From NCBI RefSeq assembly GCF_015277895.1, contig NZ_CP063815.1, positions 2,790,001 through 2,854,000 of the forward strand: 64,000 nt of DNA. The letters are read 5' to 3'. The notes below the pieces were generated by a model, which worked only from the letters and a program-made list of their open reading frames with translations, did no database searches and was not told the DNA's origin. Shown here piece by piece: positions 62,853-64,000 of this stretch. The position numbers and the translations under genes were made by a program. Source of the DNA: Microbacterium abyssi (GTDB lineage Bacteria > Actinomycetota > Actinomycetes > Actinomycetales > Microbacteriaceae). Every line of letters starts with the position of its first letter. Positions within the stretch are counted from its first letter, which is position 1.

Positions 62853-62884
62853 GTGACTTGAGCAAACGTTAGGTTAGGTGTCCG

Positions 62885-63643
62885 ATGACGATCACTTCCA
62901 CCCTGCATTCCCGCGGTGTCCGCACTGTAACGATGGACTATCCCCCCGTGAATGCCCTTCCAGTCGCAGGCTGGTTCGACATCGCGACCGCGATGCGCGA
63001 GGCAAGCTCCGACCCCGAGACGCGCGTCGTCATCCTTCGCGCCGAGGGCCGCGGCTTCAACGCCGGCGTGGACATCAAGGAGATGCAGAAGATCGAGGGC
63101 TTCTCCGGCATCCTCGGGGCGAATCGCGGATGCTACGAGGCATTCAAAGCGATCTACGAATGCGCGGTGCCCGTGATCGCCGCCGTCAACGGATTCTGCC
63201 TCGGGGGCGGAGTGGGTCTGATCGGCAATAGTGACGTCATCGTCGCCTCTGACGATGCGACCTTCGGCGTACCGGAGGTCGACCGCGGTGCGCTCGGCGC
63301 CGCCACCCACCTCTCGCGCCTGGTTCCGCAGCACCTGCTGCGCTCGATGTACTACACGAGCCGCACCGTCACCGCGCAGCGTCTTGCGGAGTTCGGCTCC
63401 GTCAGCGCGGTGGTGCCGCGAGCGGAGCTCGACGCGACCGCACTCGACATCGCTGAGGAGATCGCCGCAAAGGATCCCCGCGTCATCCGCGCAGCCAAGG
63501 AGGCGCTCAACGGAATCGATCCGATGGACGTCAACCGCAGCTACCGGTTCGAGCAGGGGTTCACCTTCGAGCTCAACCTCGCGGGGGTCTCGGACGAGCT
63601 TCGGGATGCCTTCGTCTCCACCGGCGCGAACCTCTCGACATGA
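62885..63643 (+). CDS. echA20: EchA20-like crotonase (steroid C/D-ring hydrolase)
   Basis: The 252-residue crotonase matches EchA20 by pattern: AEGRGFNAGVDIKEMQ, NRGCYEAFKAIYECAVPV, VNGFCLGGGVGLIGNSDVIVAS, FGVPEVDRGALGAATHLSRLVPQH, and the ending EQGFTFELNLAGVSDE. EchA20 opens the last steroid ring by hydrolysing the bicyclic CoA ester in the KstR2 pathway. It is divergent from the SDR and overlaps ipdA by ATGA, the same order as Rv3548c-EchA20-IpdA in mycobacteria. The match is from memory. Confidence 0.88.
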   Translation: MTITSTLHSRGVRTVTMDYPPVNALPVAGWFDIATAMREASSDPETRVVILRAEGRGFNAGVDIKEMQKIEGFSGILGANRGCYEAFKAIYECAVPVIAAVNGFCLGGGVGLIGNSDVIVASDDATFGVPEVDRGALGAATHLSRLVPQHLLRSMYYTSRTVTAQRLAEFGSVSAVVPRAELDATALDIAEEIAAKDPRVIRAAKEALNGIDPMDVNRSYRFEQGFTFELNLAGVSDELRDAFVSTGANLST

Positions 63644-64000
63644 GCGAGGCGACCTCGTCCATCGCGACGGTCGCCTCGCTGATCCACGACGGCATGACGA
63701 TCGGGATCGGCGGGTGGGGCTCTCGTCGCAAGCCGATGGCACTCGTGCGCCAGATCGTGCGCTCCGGCGCCCAGGATCTGCGCATCGTCAGCTTCGGCGG
63801 AGCGGACGTCGGCATCCTCTGCGCCACCGGTCAAGCATCCGAAGTCGTGCACGGATTCGTCTCTCTGGACACGATCGCGGTGGACCCCTACTTCGCTGCC
63901 GCCCGCCAGAGCGGTGCAATCCGCAACGTCGAGTACGACGAGGCGATGCTGGTGGCCGGGCTCAGGGCCGCCTCGCGGCGACTGCCGTTCGAGGCGACGA
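63640..64000 (+). CDS. ipdA: IpdA-like CoA-transferase family subunit, 3' truncated
   Basis: The frame from ATG 63640 (ATGA overlap with echA20) stays open to the window edge, 120 codons. It shows DGMTIGIGGWGSRRKPMALVR, then FGGADVGILCATG and GFVSLDTIAVDPYF, as in IpdA, the alpha subunit of the COCHEA-CoA hydrolase that opens ring C in steroid breakdown. The family normally runs to about 290 residues, so more than half lies outside. ipdB should follow beyond the edge. Confidence 0.85.
   Translation, partial: MSEATSSIATVASLIHDGMTIGIGGWGSRRKPMALVRQIVRSGAQDLRIVSFGGADVGILCATGQASEVVHGFVSLDTIAVDPYFAAARQSGAIRNVEYDEAMLVAGLRAASRRLPFEAT

Noticed and set aside
61847..63742. A 631-codon minus frame spanning the SDR and the opposite strand of echA20
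   Set aside because: The SDR starts at 62749 with its Rossmann motif; the extension only mirrors echA20 and ipdA.
1..64000. Search for CRISPR arrays, prophage, integrase or transposase
   Set aside because: No regularly spaced repeats, no integrase, transposase or phage structural genes seen; gene order looks like ordinary operons.
1..64000. tRNA or rRNA genes
   Set aside because: No cloverleaf-like segment or rRNA conserved sequence was noticed in the intergenic gaps.

Overview
The window is GC-rich DNA from an actinobacterium. Strong G/C bias at third codon positions, many ATGA/GTGA/TGATG gene overlaps, galT-galK-galE, an AztABCD-type zinc system and steroid genes of the Mycobacterium/Rhodococcus type all fit. 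The frequent 'ggatgc/gcatcc' phrasing and the transporter and LacI-rich content suggest Microbacteriaceae, perhaps Microbacterium; that genus-level guess is inference. No rRNA, tRNA, CRISPR array, insertion sequence or prophage was seen. No gene-free stretch exceeds 300 bases.

Layout. (1) 1-13 kb: a secreted right-handed beta-helix glycan-active protein (5' end outside the window), a sugar ABC transporter lacking its ATPase, and a divergent operon (Gfo/Idh/MocA oxidoreductase, DUF993 protein, sugar isomerase-like protein, LacI regulator, glycerate kinase). The two arms carry the same LacI-type operator (GGGAAAGCGCTWWCC), so they look like one regulon for a sugar pathway I cannot name. (2) 12-17 kb: a second LacI regulator divergent from galT-galK, with twin operators between, then galE. 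(3) 17-28 kb: a carboxylesterase, then a hexuronate module (uxaC, fructuronate reductase, mannonate dehydratase, gluconokinase; divergent LacI regulator and TRAP transporter). Three copies of a GGCAACCGGTTGCC-like operator tie it together. A mini-gene resembling the C-terminal end of LarE sits inside this module.

(4) 27.8-32.7 kb: a zinc uptake locus (aztA divergent from aztB, an AztD-like lipoprotein, aztC and aztD) with a Zur-box-like site between the divergent arms. (5) 32.7-46.9 kb: mostly single genes: an adenine methyltransferase overlapping a domain-permuted lipoate ligase, a hydrolase, MarR/MFS, a BCCT carrier, a possible 13-codon leader ORF before an MHS transporter, an Ig-repeat/Excalibur surface protein, dimethylargininase plus ornithine aminotransferase, and a small XRE-controlled operon flanked by twin operators. 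(6) 46.9-53 kb: trifunctional-length PutA, then housekeeping genes including coaE.

(7) 53-64 kb: a CoA-thioester catabolic cluster that I read as steroid or bile-acid degradation. It holds a FadD17-like ligase, an Old-Yellow-Enzyme/dienoyl reductase, an Ltp2-like aldolase, a ChsH2-ChsH1 fusion hydratase, two SDR-type enzymes, a MaoC hydratase, EchA20 and the start of IpdA. Two intergenic regions carry sites within one base of the KstR2 consensus as I remember it. The right edge cuts ipdA, so the cluster continues outside the window.
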